64,000 bases of DNA from Pilaira anomala (taxonomy: Eukaryota; Mucoromycota; Mucoromycetes; Mucorales; Mucoraceae), in the NCBI GenBank assembly GCA_025716855.1, contig JAIXMQ010000064.1, positions 99,509 through 163,508 of the forward strand. Direction: 5' to 3'. Both the position numbers and the translations under genes were made by a program. The notes beneath the pieces were generated by a model. The model saw nothing but the letters and a program-made list of their open reading frames with translations, was not told where the DNA came from and made no database searches. Of the stretch, positions 1 to 13,075 are shown one piece after another; the first letter of the stretch is position 1; each line of letters opens with the position of its first letter.

Positions 1-266
1 AAATCACCGACATAATTTCCAAGCTCTGTAGCTGTACTCCAGTCATATCCGGGTACAGGTTTACTACACATATTTACACCTCCTGAAGAAGAGCCGCTAC
101 AAGAACTCCATAAGCCAAATATAACAAATTGACTTGACGTTTCGATTTTTGCAAAATATAAGTCACGTAAGAATGGTACATTATAAGTAAGACCAATCAT
201 GGAAAATACTTGAAGTACAAGTGCTGCGAATGTAAAGAAATTTGCTAAATGTCCAAAGAATGCCAT
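1..266 (-). CDS. SUR7/PalI-type membrane protein, N-terminal part (truncated by window edge)
   Basis: The minus-strand frame starts at an ATG at 266-264 and stays open to the window edge, giving about 88 residues. It begins MAFFGHLANFFTFAALVLQ, a hydrophobic first membrane segment at about residues 7-28. An extracytoplasmic stretch follows with FGLWSSCSG and a second cysteine in NMCSKP. An N-terminal membrane span followed by a loop with a GLW-x-x-C motif is typical of the SUR7/PalI (Rim9) claudin-like four-span family of fungal plasma membranes. That family works in eisosomes or in ambient-pH signalling. The family call rests only on the first span and loop motif; the other spans are outside the window. 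The gene is divergent from SEM1. Confidence 0.6.
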   Translation of the reverse strand, partial: MAFFGHLANFFTFAALVLQVFSMIGLTYNVPFLRDLYFAKIETSSQFVIFGLWSSCSGSSSGGVNMCSKPVPGYDWSTATELGNYVGD

Positions 267-868
267 TTTTGTTTTGTTTAAAGAGAATAAAAGTATTAAG
301 AAAAGAAGTTGTAATAAAAAAAAAAAAACTAAACAAAATAATGGATGGTTTATATATATATATATTTTTTTTATTCCAGTGACTTGTTAAAACAACTAAG
401 CTTCATTTGGTGTTTCACTAACCTTATTAGTATACACCTATTAGATCATGACCTTGGCAAAAAAATCTTGCTTTTCCTGTGTAGCAGAAGTTACATAAAA
501 ATTTTCACCTGTTAAAAAAAAAAAAACGTTTTTTAACGTCACTTTTCAAAAAGAGACTCTACCTACGTCATGGTGTACAGCAATTTTTTTTTCTCATTGT
601 TTAAATCATAAAATATAACAAGTATTATTATAGATTTAAGCTTTTTATTCATTTATTTTTATTACAGAATTCAGACCTGTTGTTTATTTAGAAGGGCTAT
701 TTATAAAACGGCAAGTTTAGTTTTCCGCAATCTTGGCAAAACAGAAAGCGCAAAAATAGAACCATGATTCAATCACGTGATGATTTATTCCAAATGCGTT
801 TTACGCGATTACGCCCTCTCTCTTTTTTCTTTCTTTTTTCTTCACTCTGTAATTTAATATACTTAAGT
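267..868. other. Divergent intergenic region
   Basis: AT-rich spacer between the SUR7-like gene (-) and SEM1 (+). It contains short A and T runs and a TA microsatellite near 352-364. There are two ATGs upstream of and in frame with the conserved SEM1 start, at 764 and 794. I see no other gene here. Confidence 0.5.
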
Positions 869-1263
869 ATGAGTTCAAGTAACACAACAATTCCACAAAA
901 AGATAAACCTTTGGAAGATAAACCTTTGGAAGAAGAGCCTGCCAAGAAAAATGGTCAACTAGGTGCTTTAGAAGAAGACGACGAGTTTGAAGAATTTGAA
1001 GCTGAAGGTAATAGTTTTATTATATAATTAATGTAAGGGACTTTATTGATTTTTTTTAATATACAGAGTGGGAAGACAAGGAAGAAGAACAAACTGATGA
1101 TAATTTATGGGAAGATAATTGGGATGATGATGATATTGAGCCTGATTTTGCTACTGTATTAAAGTAAGTGGTTTCTTTTCTTACACAATGACGCGTATAA
1201 TTGATTTTTATGTTTTTTTTTAGAAATGAGTCCAGATCTGATCCACAACCTATGAAAACATAA
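869..1263 (+). CDS. SEM1: 26S proteasome subunit SEM1/DSS1
   Basis: Three exons, 869-1007, 1067-1163 and 1224-1263, join in frame to about 91 residues. DSS1/SEM1 is a small, acidic, mostly disordered subunit of the 19S proteasome lid. It also binds BRCA2-type recombination proteins and the TREX-2 mRNA export complex. The sequence shows the family's two acidic/tryptophan blocks: EEDDEFEEFEAEEWEDK (spanning the first splice) and DDNLWEDNWDDDDIEPDF. Both introns have GT...AG ends. The start at 869 was chosen because MSSSN... matches the usual length. An in-frame ATG at 764 would add 35 residues including a hydrophobic run, which is not a DSS1 feature. The C-terminus ends LKNESRSDPQPMKT and lacks the typical amphipathic tail, so that end may diverge from animal DSS1. 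Confidence 0.9.
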
Positions 1264-1552
1264 ATCAAACGTTGTCACAACCTTATAGGTTGCACATACA
1301 ATACATACCAGATTTTCGTCCATATAGTATGACAGTTCTTTATATCATTTTGAGCACGGCAACAGTTATATAATGACGATTTGCTGTAAAAAGAATAAAA
1401 TAAGCTTAAAAAGTAAAATTGTACATTTTTATAGAATATAATGATATCATGCCACGAGTGTGATTACTTTATTTAAAAATAAGCTGGGATCATTCTTTTT
1501 GTTAAATTAAAAAAAGGCATAATACATTTTAGAGTTTTAAAATATATCCGTG

Positions 1553-2016
1553 TTAATAGACAACGTTCACATCAACACTTTCTACAGAATCAAGGTAAAA
1601 ATTTACACGATGCACAGCAATCACTGTAGTAGGTCCCCCATTAGGATTCACAGAATTAGCGGGGACAGTAAATTGAATGGTAAGGCCGTTCTCTATCGAT
1701 CCTCCACCTAATACAATACTTCGATCATGGTCTACAAAGATATTTACTGTCTCAGACTGTCTACCAGGTGCAATTGACTATATTTGTAAATAGTTAGAAA
1801 AAGACTTGGTGACGATATATGTGTGTAACTTTAACTTACAAAAGTAATTGTTTGTCCTACTGTCCAAGTATCACCTTCCAAAGGCTGGGTTACTATTTTT
1901 TTTTTTTAAAAAATTAGTGTTTCATATTTTATTGCAATTGTATATTTCGTATAGTTACTTGTAGAAAAAACTGTTAAAATAAATAAACTATACCAGATAA
2001 ATAGATATTTCAACAT
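1553..2016 (-). CDS. Small secreted Kre9/Knh1-like protein
   Basis: Three minus-strand exons, 2016-1959, 1892-1840 and 1777-1553, join to 111 residues. The first 18-19 residues (MLKYLFIWYSLFILTVFST) form a clear signal peptide. The mature protein begins ITQPLEGDTWTVGQTITF, the start of the Kre9/Knh1 N-terminal Ig-like domain (Pfam Kre9_KNH). Family members typically start I-x-x-P-x-x-G-x-x-W-x-x-G-x-x-x-x-x-W and act in cell-wall beta-1,6-glucan assembly or as GPI wall proteins. Here the protein stops after the single domain (...SVDVNVVY). It has no Ser/Thr-rich stalk, no GPI-anchor signal and no cysteine. That suggests a soluble wall or apoplastic protein; this is inference. Splice sites keep frame at phases 1 and 0. 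It is convergent with SEM1. Confidence 0.75.
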
Positions 2017-2186
2017 TTTAATATATGTATGTGTGTACAAGAGAGAAAAGAATAATAATAAAAAAAACTAAATAAATTTAATATAAATACCAAAATAAAT
2101 AAATAAAAAAAAAAAAAAAAGGTCCTCGTTAAAATCTTATTACATACACCACTAACTAATACTAGTTACTATGGATACTACTTTAT

Positions 2187-3995
<1,809 letters not shown>

Positions 3996-4801
3996 ATGTT
4001 GGCTACTCGTTCCATCTTGAAGACAGTTGCTCAAAGTAAACTAACAAGATATACTATAATACAATATATGAAACATATTAACCTTCTTATCTTTAGATCC
4101 CTCTGTTCTTAGAAATGCTATTGCCACTCCTGCATTCGGCGTAAGGTAAAAACGATAATTAACAAAAAGACTATCAAGAAATAATTTTGATACTCATTGA
4201 TGCCCTTAGACATTTCAATGCCTCTCGTATGGCTCAAGCTCAATGTGCCGACTCTGAGTCCGAGCTTTTACGTCAACAACGTAAGGTTCGCCCTGTCTCT
4301 CCTCACTTGACTATCTACCAACCTCAAATTACTGCCGTTTTATCTGGTCTTCACAGAATTACTGGTGTTGCTATCGGTGGTGGTAAGAAAAGAATTGAAT
4401 CTTTTATTGAGTAAAAAACTTACACACTTTTTTTTTATAGCTTTTTACTTGGGTGCCCTTACCTATCTTGCCGCTCCTGCTTTTGGTGCAACTATCGATA
4501 CCACCAGCATCATTGCTTCTGCCGCCGCTGCTCCCGTTGCCTTAAAGGTAATTGCTAAGGCTACTCTTGCCACTCCTTTTGTTTTCCACAGTCTTAACGG
4601 TGTTAGACATTTGGTAAGTTTTTTTTTTTTCTTTTTTTTTTGAATCAGATATGCAAAATTTCCATGATTTACTTATTATTTTATGTATGTGTATAGGTTT
4701 GGGACGCTGGAAAATGTCTTGATATTAAGAGTGTTTACACTACTGGTTACGCTGTTCTTGCTGGTACTGCTGTCGGTACTGCTTACTTAACTTTCATGTA
4801 A
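3996..4801 (+). CDS. SDH3: Succinate dehydrogenase cytochrome b560 subunit (SDHC/Sdh3)
   Basis: Five exons (3996-4035, 4097-4145, 4210-4382, 4441-4613, 4697-4801) join in frame to 179 residues. Sdh3 is one of the two membrane anchors of mitochondrial complex II and helps bind ubiquinone and heme b. An arginine-containing N-terminus (MLATRSILKTVAQ) fits a mitochondrial presequence. The family signature SPHLTIYQPQITAVLSGLHR is complete, with the serine and arginine that line the quinone site. The heme-ligand motif HSLNGVRHLVWDAG is also complete and is split by the last intron. Three membrane spans are visible. All introns are 57-83 nt with GT-AG ends, and the fourth contains a long T run. Codon use is more C-ending than in the neighbours, as expected for a well-expressed gene. 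Confidence 0.95.
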
Positions 4802-5090
4802 TTTTTTTTTTTTTTTTTTGAGTGTGCCAGCAAAAATAAAAAATAAAGATAATGATACACATTTTAATAATCCACCCACACAACATGTGAAAACCTACGT
4901 ACCTTGTTAAAAAAAAATACTCTCTTTTTTTCAGTGTGGGGAATATCGGACCGAATCATTCCGATATAACCATTTGAACTTTTTTGACAACAGTTTCTTT
5001 TTTTTTTTTTTTTTTTTTTTTTGTTAAATCCTTTCAATTGTTATCATTATCTTTCCTTCCTTTTGCAGTTAAAGTCTTTTATATTTTATC

Positions 5091-6454
5091 ATGCCAAACG
5101 AAATTCATGTAAATGGTTTAATTGGGATAACACAAGATGAATTGAACGAAATAGCAAAGTCAGTAGAGGATATATCAGAAGGAGAAAATGAAGAAGAAGA
5201 AAAAGAAGAAGTTACATTGTTGCCAGTTTATTCAAATCATGTCTTTAATAAGGAACTTAATGATAAGGAGATAAAATTGTATAAAACTGTACGACGTGAG
5301 ATTCAAACATCTTGTGTCATACCAGAATCAAAAAGCAAGGAAAATGATGGTCTTAGTTATACCTTTTCCTGTAAATCCACTTGCGATCAATTTATATCAT
5401 ATCAAGTCTTGTCTACAACTAAATATAAGTCGTTTGATTTAGAAAAGTTGGATGTAGTCTTAAACTCAAATAGCATATTACCTATTCAAGTAGAATGCAC
5501 TTTGAATGGCCTACATGTTTTACAATATCCTACTTGGATTTCAGATACTTTACACTTGGTAAGTAGTAGTTATTTATGTACCACTGCCCATATTTAATTC
5601 TTAATATACACACAGGTCATGTCAAACGTAAAGTTCAAAAATATCTCATCATCATCAAAAGAAGAAGGTTTATTTCATTATCAAGTCCAAAAGGCTTTTG
5701 TCACTACTCCACTCTCTTACTTGTTACAATTACAAGCTCCTCATGGTGTACTTGATAAACTTTATATTCATCTTGATTGGACTACCACAAATAGTAAAAG
5801 CTTCCAAACTGCCTGGAATCTTGAATCAGATCGAGAATTCATGTCTCGATATGTAGAAGAAATACTTGTGACCCTCTTGGGCAAAAGGACATTTATTTCT
5901 TATCCACTTGTATTCTCTGATATATTTGTAAAAGTAAGTATTAATTGAAATCGGTGAAAAGAGAATTCATTTTTTTTCTGCAGAGATCTGTGCCTATCAT
6001 ATCTTACTTACCGCGTATTGCACAATCAATACAAAAAATGATCAAAGCTTCAAAAGACACTTGTCCTGAAAGCGAATTTAACGAAAGATTATCTAAACAA
6101 GTAAAGGTAGTTATTTAAAGAAGTAGCATTTATTTATTTTTATTTACTAGTAAAGATATACATATATTAGACAATCGAGAAAAATACTCAAATTATGAGA
6201 CCTATGTATACAACAGAAGATGATACCGTAACTAATCTTACACTTGGCATGTATTATACCGCTACAAGAAAATCAAATATACCAACTTCGGTATGGTTTA
6301 TATATATCATTATTTTTTGTTTATATTATGTATATTGACTGTTTATATGTAGAATTCTTTGTTTAATAAGGAACTATCATCTCCCAATTCATTGAATGCA
6401 GTAACTAAAATCTGGTCTATTATGGTTTCCGCACAAGCTGATACTGATTCATAA
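5091..6454 (+). CDS. Unrecognised protein, five exons (about 376 residues)
   Basis: Exons 5091-5558, 5616-5933, 5984-6106, 6171-6290 and 6353-6454 join in phase 0 throughout, with regular GT-AG introns of 50-64 nt. That regularity and the absence of stops strongly support a real gene. I do not recognise the family. An acidic segment (about residues 26-42, SEGENEEEEKEE) is followed by what looks like an alternating beta-rich region, including ILPIQVECTLNGLHVLQYP and YLLQLQAPHGVLDKLYIHLD. The end is a helical-looking tail (RIAQSIQKMIKASK). There is no signal peptide, membrane span or obvious catalytic motif. Candidates I considered and could not support include small meiotic or DNA-repair adaptor proteins. 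It lies downstream of SDH3 on the same strand with its own spacer containing a T run (5001-5022). Confidence 0.8.
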
Positions 6455-6473
6455 TTCTGTACTCATTCTTTTT

Positions 6474-6504
<31 letters not shown>

Positions 6505-6644
6505 ATATTATTTTTAATGATAATTTTATGTACAGAAGTGATTAGAAAAGGATATAATGAGAAAAGAAAAAAAAAATCTATGTGCGTGTATATAATAATA
6601 ATAATAATAATAAAAGATCTAAATTTGCTATTAATTTTTTTTTT

Positions 6645-8390
6645 CTATGATATACCAAGAGATCTCTTGGAAAACTCGTAAACAGCATAACTAATACTAA
6701 TGGAAGGAACAACCTATGATTTGTGTCAGTATTTATCTTTTTTAAAAAAAAATGGTTCTTACCTTGAATAAAGTAGGCCCCAATCCTTTATAAAATCCTT
6801 TCACACCATCCGCTCTGTATGTTTTACGTGCAACATCCCAGGCAGAAGTATAACGGTATGGATGAGCAACTGTACCTTGTGCTTGTAATCTACGGGAAGA
6901 AAACAATTAGAATGGAATGCATAGAAACAAGTATTTAATATTTATTGATTTTACCTTGTTCTAATCATATTCAAAGGGTATACACTTGTAGCACCAATTG
7001 AACCACTTACCATACCACACATCCATAATACCAAAACATTTGGATGAGGTTTTTCAGCACCAGGAGGTAAATTTTGTAAATGATTTGCTTTATCCATTGA
7101 TTGTAAATAAGAAACCTTTAAAGTTTCATAAATACCCATGTCCAATGCCTGATAAGGGAATACGCCCATTAAACTCATCAATAAACCAGGCCAAAAAGCT
7201 CTTGGACCACCTGTTTTATACATTTCTCGAATTGTCTTTAAAGCTATATTCTTATTGTTTGTTTTCTGACCGTCTTGACTAGACATAATTCTAGTCTTTA
7301 ATGTTTCTAAGGGATATATACAAAATTGAGAGCATAAACCAGCAACTCCACCAGCAATAAATCTTCCATGAACAGGAATTGAATTCTTATCTTGGGCACC
7401 TGTCATTTGTGCAATGACAGCTTTTGAGGTTTCAAAGACATAGAATTTGATGGCGGACTCAGGTATAATTTTAATGACATTCAACCCATTACCAACATAA
7501 AATCCACGAAATCCACCATCTCTATAAAGTGTCTTGACTGCACTTAAAATCGTACTGGCAGATCGTCCTTGCGTATGAACGCTCGTGTTTGTTGGTTGAT
7601 ATGTTGTATGTGTGATTAGGTATACTTTGAGTCGATCGAGAGGTGCTGTACAGGTACGAGAAACGCATCCTGCGATAGCACCTGCTGTTAAATATTTATA
7701 AGCATTTCGTGCTGCTTCATCTGTATGAGGAATTACTACTTCGGCGTCAGATGTGATTTGTGTAGTCGTTTGATAATATCTATAAATTTCTGTCAAGGTC
7801 GTTTCATGAGGTAACAGCTATTATATTGAATGTGAATAAGTTATTGATTATTATATATATATATATATATCTTACCAACAAAAAATTTCTCCAATTTTCA
7901 AAATCGATATAACCTTTACCAGCTAAAAAAAAATTTATTAGTAACAAAATAAAGCCCCCCTCCCCCCTTTTTTATATAATTATTTACTTGTATCTATTAA
8001 TTCAACAAGGGCTTCAGTATCAGAAGGAGTAACATGAATACCAGATTCTTTTAAAGCAGCTTCTAATTCATCAGGTTTCAAACGATGATCACCTTTTTGG
8101 TTGATGGCAGAAAAAACTTTCCAAAGTTCTTCTTCTTTTGACAAAACATGAGCTTTGAACTTATCATAATTGAAAGCTTGTTCCCCCTTTAATACGTCAG
8201 ATTTAAAAGGTGTTTGTGGTGGTAAACGACATGCTTCCGAGATGTCTTTTGTATAAACAACACCCTTACGTTTATAATCTAATGAATTAAACAATTCTCT
8301 AATTCGACTTTCTTTTTCTGTTGTTTCTTCATCGTAATATGGGTGAGGTGGTTGGTCTATATTAGAAGACGTATCTATTTCTTTTGACAT
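6645..8390 (-). CDS. Calcium-dependent mitochondrial carrier (SCaMC/Sal1-type, ATP-Mg/Pi family)
   Basis: Five minus-strand exons (8390-7988, 7922-7876, 7817-6955, 6889-6763, 6713-6645) join to 502 residues. The family exchanges ATP-Mg or ADP for phosphate across the inner mitochondrial membrane under control of cytosolic calcium. The N-terminal ~160 residues are an EF-hand-like regulatory domain (RELFNSLDYKRKGVVYTKD, AINQKGDHRLKPDELE, GKGYIDFENWRNF). Several calcium-ligand positions are not acidic, so calcium binding may be partial. The C-terminal half has three carrier repeats with signatures PLDRLK, PLETLK and PLNMIR. The second and third repeats have the usual GxxRGFYVGNGLNVIK and ALWxG-like elements. 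The 863-nt third exon carries most of the carrier. The gene is tandem with the Mic26/27 gene. Confidence 0.92.
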
Positions 8391-8479
8391 GGTAAATGTC
8401 CAGATTTTTTTTACTTTGGTAAGTTAATTATATATATGTATATATATATATAAAAAAAGAATAACAAGAAAAAAGTAGG

Positions 8480-8512
<33 letters not shown>

Positions 8513-8594
8513 TTTATATCTTTCAAAAAAAAAAAAAAATTACTGCTCACGTCATACTTTCTTTTTAATAAAAAAAAAATGTTTAATATTCTAT

Positions 8595-9718
8595 TTAGTT
8601 TGTCTTTTTCAAAGTTTCTTCAACACCAGGCTAATAAGAAAGAAAAAAAAAAGTGGTTAATGAGATATAATAATATGATTATTTTATAGAAGATAACATA
8701 CGTTAGATCTTGTAGAATACATGCTTTCAACATTCTTCTTTACTTCATCAAATTTATCTTTTGCTTCAGTACTAGAAGAACCAACAGCACTGTTCACTTG
8801 ACTCTTTACTTTATCTGTGTTTTCTTGGATCTGTTGGCGTAATTTGCTGGCATTTTCATCAACAACACCACGTAATTGTGCAACTGTATCATCCACTTGC
8901 TTACGAACACCATAAACGGTTTCGTTGACACGTTCATGAGCAACTACAAGGTGAGGATATCTCTTTTCGAATTTCTCGAGTTGAACAGCAACATTATGAG
9001 TTGTCTTGGGAAGTAAGTAGTATGAGGTACCAATAGCTAAAGTACTGGAAGTCAAGAAGCGAAGTACAACATTACGGTTACGAGCAATAATTGTACCAGC
9101 TAAAGCTGCAACACCAACATAGAGAAGGTTGGGTAAAATATCTTCATCCTTATCAATAGTACTTTCAATATTGGCTAATTATAATTGATTATTAGTTTCC
9201 TCTTTTCCATGTGTGTGTGTATGTGTGTGTATCTAATAAAAAATTTACATGTAACATCATTTTCCAATTGTTGAATTTTTTGTACAAAACTGTTGACGTG
9301 AGTCTATTTGTATCATTTAGTTTCATTTTCTTTATATATATTTTTTTTTTTCATCGTACCTTTCCTTCTTCTAAAGTCTCGTTAGCTAACTTTTGTGCAA
9401 TATAAACTTGTTCCTCGAGCTTTGTAGGTGATTCGATAATGACAACCTCTGGCTCAGGTTCATCGTAAATACTAAGCTAAATAACAGTAAATTTTAGTTT
9501 CATTTTGATTTTTGCTTTTTCTCTATTATCAATTACTTTAGTTCTCTTCTCTTCAGCGAAAACAACAGGAGTAGTGGTTGTGGCCCAAGCAGTACCAGCA
9601 GCAGCGACAGCAAACTATATATATACGTTTTTTTTTTTTAGTAAAACTTGGAAAATAAATAAACATGGGATTCATGATTGAATAACTTTACGCTTCTCTT
9701 AATAACGGGTGAAAACAT
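8595..9718 (-). CDS. MICOS complex subunit Mic26/Mic27 (apolipoprotein O-like)
   Basis: Six minus-strand exons (9718-9692, 9614-9537, 9476-9360, 9303-9249, 9174-8702, 8630-8595) join to 261 residues. Mic26/Mic27 shape cristae junctions in the inner mitochondrial membrane. The protein starts MFSPVIKRS and continues FAVAAAAGTAWATTT, a hydrophobic mitochondrial N-terminal segment. The conserved APOO block LSIYDEPEPEVVIIESPTKLE follows. A central membrane span (LPNLLYVGVAALAGTIIA) comes before a long amphipathic/coiled-coil region rich in Val, Asp, Gln and Lys, which resembles apolipoprotein helices. The first coding exon is only 27 nt and the last only 36 nt. All joins keep frame. The family call rests on the YDxPxP motif plus the TM and helix layout; whether it is Mic26 or Mic27 is not decidable. 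Confidence 0.85.
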
Positions 9719-10275
9719 GTTTATAGAGAGGAAAAAAGGTGAGTTGTTCTTCCAGAGAATAAAAAAAAAAAAAAAAAAAAAAAAAAAAGACGGATCCCTG
9801 GTTCGTTGGCCAATCAGCACCAGATTTCAAAATCCTAACATTTCGGGTGACGTCGATAAAGGAACGGAGATGAGATGAAAGTTAACGTTGTTTACTATTA
9901 TAAGCATAAAATGGAAACACATAGTAATAAGAATCTCTGTAATGACGAACCCGTAGAGGGTAATAGTTAAAAGATAAACAGAAATTAGAAGTCGATAGTG
10001 GGATATTAAAAGTTGAAAACCCAGAAACTGGGGAAAAGAAAAAATGTTTGTGTTTGTGGGGGGGAAACGGAGATAAGTTATTATAACCTGATGAAATGCA
10101 TTGATCTCTCAAATGAATAAAAAAAGTATTTAACCAAGAAGTCTTTTGTAATATAAACATAGGATAATAATTGATGGGTTCCTGGATATAGAATCGACAG
10201 CAATAAGCGTGTATGATTTTTATGTATGAATGTGTATTCGAATCTATTTGGAGGATAAAAAAAGAAAAGTAGATA
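9719..10275. other. Intergenic: MIC26/27 promoter and ADA3 3' region
   Basis: The stretch holds an A run at about 9759-9788 near the MICOS gene start and a G-rich block (gtgggggggaaacgg near 10056). Open frames here are low-complexity shadows. No gene is recognised. Confidence 0.4.
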
Positions 10276-12329
10276 CTAGCTATCTTCATCGTATATAGAT
10301 CGAGATGGCATGACTAGATTTTTATCTTTGAAAATACCTTCTAAAGCATCAACCCAAGCCTTTCTTTTTCCCATAGCATGCACAGCATGCTCAGATAATG
10401 CAGATTTTTGTGCAGCTGGTGTCTTTCTCTTTTTTGATTTTTGGGTTCTCTGTAATATATATAAAGTTAAGAATATTAAGTTATGTTCAAGTTATAAAAA
10501 CTTACAAATCTCTTTAAATAACATTGTTCTACTTGTACATCTAAATTATCTAAAACGTGTCTGTATTGTTCATATTGCAATTGATTATCAACAACGTTTA
10601 ATAACTTTTTCTTTCTGCATTCATTGGTGGTATATTGTTCTTTTAATTCTCTAGAGGCTGATCTTAATTCAGCACATATTTCATCATCTTCTCTGGTATT
10701 CCAATCCATCTTTTTTTTTTTTTTTTTAGTATTTATGATGATGGATAATCATAAATAAAAACGTTATACTTACATCATCTTCACCAAATAAACCAGCATA
10801 TCTTAATTCACTTTTTAATCTTTCTTCAAATTGAGCAATATCATGATATGGCGGCTTCCCCACTGGATCATAGTTATAATAGATATCATCTTCATCTTCA
10901 ACAATAGTAATATTATCATCAGGTACTAAACTACTTAATAATCTTTCTGTTAAATTTCCACAAGTGATATCATCTTTGTATAAATGGTCCTCTGTAATTT
11001 GATCAACATATCTTAAATTATCATGAGAACTAGAACTAGTTGCTGGTGAATGAGAACGACTCATGGCAGGTAATTCATCTTCAGACCAAACATCAGTATA
11101 ATGTCTTCCCAATGGTGGTATAATATATGGTTTTTCATCTTGCTCTTTTTCGATTAAATATTCTCGGTCCTCTTCTGCTAATACTTTAAAATAAGGCTCA
11201 ATCGTTGTCCAAAATGTCACAATAGGTATTTGATCTTTTGCCTTGACTCGAACAAAATCTACTTCGTGACTCACGTTATTATGGTTGCTAGGTCGATTCT
11301 TTATATTCTGACTTTGTTTGTTACTATGTCGTATAGGTGTTTCAATCGATTTTTTCTTTTTTGTGTGTGAACCCTTTTTATTTTTTTCATGCGTCAGATA
11401 AAATTTATGTAAATACTTCTTTTTTTTTTTTCTGTACCTGTCCTGATTTTGAATGAGATTTAGAGGATGTTGGTTGTGAATTAGGTTGTACGTTATCTAA
11501 TCGTTTAAGTTTAACCAAGTGATGTGATGAACCGGCATCTTTTATGTACAAAAAGAAAAAATAAATAAAGGTGTTGGTTGAGTCTCTCTCTCCTCTTTTT
11601 TTTTTTTAAAAAATATATTTACTTTTAGACGGTATGTCCTCTTCTCTTCTTCTTTTTCTTCGTAATGCTTCCAAAGCACTAAAAAAAAAAACACACGTGT
11701 ATTAATATAAACCTTAAAAAAATAAAATAAAGCCAAGACTTACAGTTGTCTATCCATTTGGTTCTTATTGAGTGAAGTTGAATGTAAAACGTCGCAAGAC
11801 TCATCTAAAGCAAGGGAAAAAAAAAAACAGAATAAATAATAAAAAAAAAGGGGGTGGAGGAGAATAAAAATAAAACGTTTAGATACAAGGTTGAATCTAT
11901 TTTACCTGCTGTCTCTTGCTTAATCTGCATTTTTTCCATAATTGCAGGATTAGTTGTCTTTCCAACTTTTCTAGGTTCTTCTTCCACTTTTTTTATTATT
12001 ATTATTATTAAAAAAGGTTAAAATATTGAACGAGATGTTTTATAAATTATATATTTGAAAGTACTTGTTTATTTTTGCTTACTTGGTTCTCGAATTTTGA
12101 CATTCTTTTTTAAATGAATCAAGTCTCTTTGTAAGTTTCGAGCTCGTTTTTCGGATAGTGGTAAAAGAGCTTCTAAATCGGCTTTGATATTTAAAAGTTC
12201 ATGTGGGTCAGGAATAGAACCAAGTGAAGATGCAACACTGGATGAGTTTCTATATTGTCGGTAATGAAGTGCAGTGGCTGCTGAAACTGGTACCGGTTGT
12301 GTATACCGACGCATTGACTCTGGATTCAT
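10276..12329 (-). CDS. NGG1: SAGA/ADA transcriptional adaptor ADA3 (NGG1)
   Basis: Eight minus-strand exons (12329-12083, 11986-11906, 11804-11744, 11678-11623, 11538-11438, 11373-10774, 10709-10506, 10449-10276) join to 507 residues. Ada3 links the Gcn5-Ada2 acetyltransferase module to SAGA. The C-terminal Ada3 domain is well conserved: VRVKAKDQIPIVTFWTTIEP, a FGEDD block and LRSASRELKEQ. They are followed by a heptad-rich stretch and a lysine-rich tail with MGKRKAWVDALEGIF. The N-terminal half is linker-like, with a helix around PDPHELLNIKADLEALLPL and a basic RRKRRREE patch. The ATG at 12329 is the first good start in the open frame; upstream in-frame codons lack an ATG. The small 5' exons are less certain than the 600-nt exon, but every junction preserves phase. 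Confidence 0.92.
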
Positions 12330-13075
12330 AACTGGTTTCAATGAACCATGTAAAAGAAAAGAAGATGAAAAGAAAATATTTATTCGAACTCTTTTGGGTG
12401 CAACGAAAAGTTTAGAATTTAGTCGTCACAATGACTTTTCAAGTTAAATGATTATTTCGATTGAAATAGTATTATTTATGATTGGCTGGCCATTCCAGGT
12501 AGTGACATTGACGATCAATTTAAATTATTATGTGGAGCATTGGTGTTGTTGTCCGAGAATTTGTTCAAGAATATCGCTGACACTACTGTCGAAAAAAGAA
12601 CCATGACAAATGCTTTAAGCGTTGTTGAAAAGATGTCTGTAAATAACATCCTATTACTGAACCATTTCAATTCCACCCAACGAGGAAAGGATTTTTTCTC
12701 ATTTCAACGTATAACAACCTCAACTCAATTGGTACCTGCTTTCATCATTTTCATCCGTTTCTGAGAAAATAAACAAAGTTGGCTGGTTCACTGACTCAGC
12801 TCAGATGTACTAGCAGCATTATCTTACTAATGCCATGAATCATTACACTGTGGGAATTTTCTCCTTCTCCTGAACAGACACGGTCATTTTTAAACTCACG
12901 TAGCGTGCTCATAATTTACAAAGATGAAATGAGGATAATAAGGTTCTGATTACATATCAAATCTAAAATGTGTATTCTCTGGAGCAAGTAGTCACGGAAA
13001 AGAATTGGTGTCCTTTTTATATTTTCCCATCCATTCCTTTTTATTTATTTTATTCCTTTTTCTTTTCACTTTATA
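12330..13075. other. Intergenic with an open, coding-like but unassigned frame
   Basis: Between ADA3 (-) and the dehydrogenase (+). A frame from about 12489 to 12764 reads IDDQFKLLCGALVLLSENLF and onwards without stops. It lacks an ATG start and a recognised family, and another frame of the same stretch is also open. I treat it as a possible relic. The 3' part (12960-13075) serves as the dehydrogenase promoter and is pyrimidine-rich just before the ATG. Confidence 0.35.

Noticed and set aside
9638..10289. Open frames around the MICOS gene promoter and ADA3 3' end
   Set aside because: Translations are Phe/Tyr/His-rich low-complexity products of A/T-rich DNA without splice or family support.
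12540..12764. 74-codon open frame upstream of the dehydrogenase
   Set aside because: It begins at TTG rather than ATG and another frame of the same bases is also open; no family recognised, so kept only as a possible relic.
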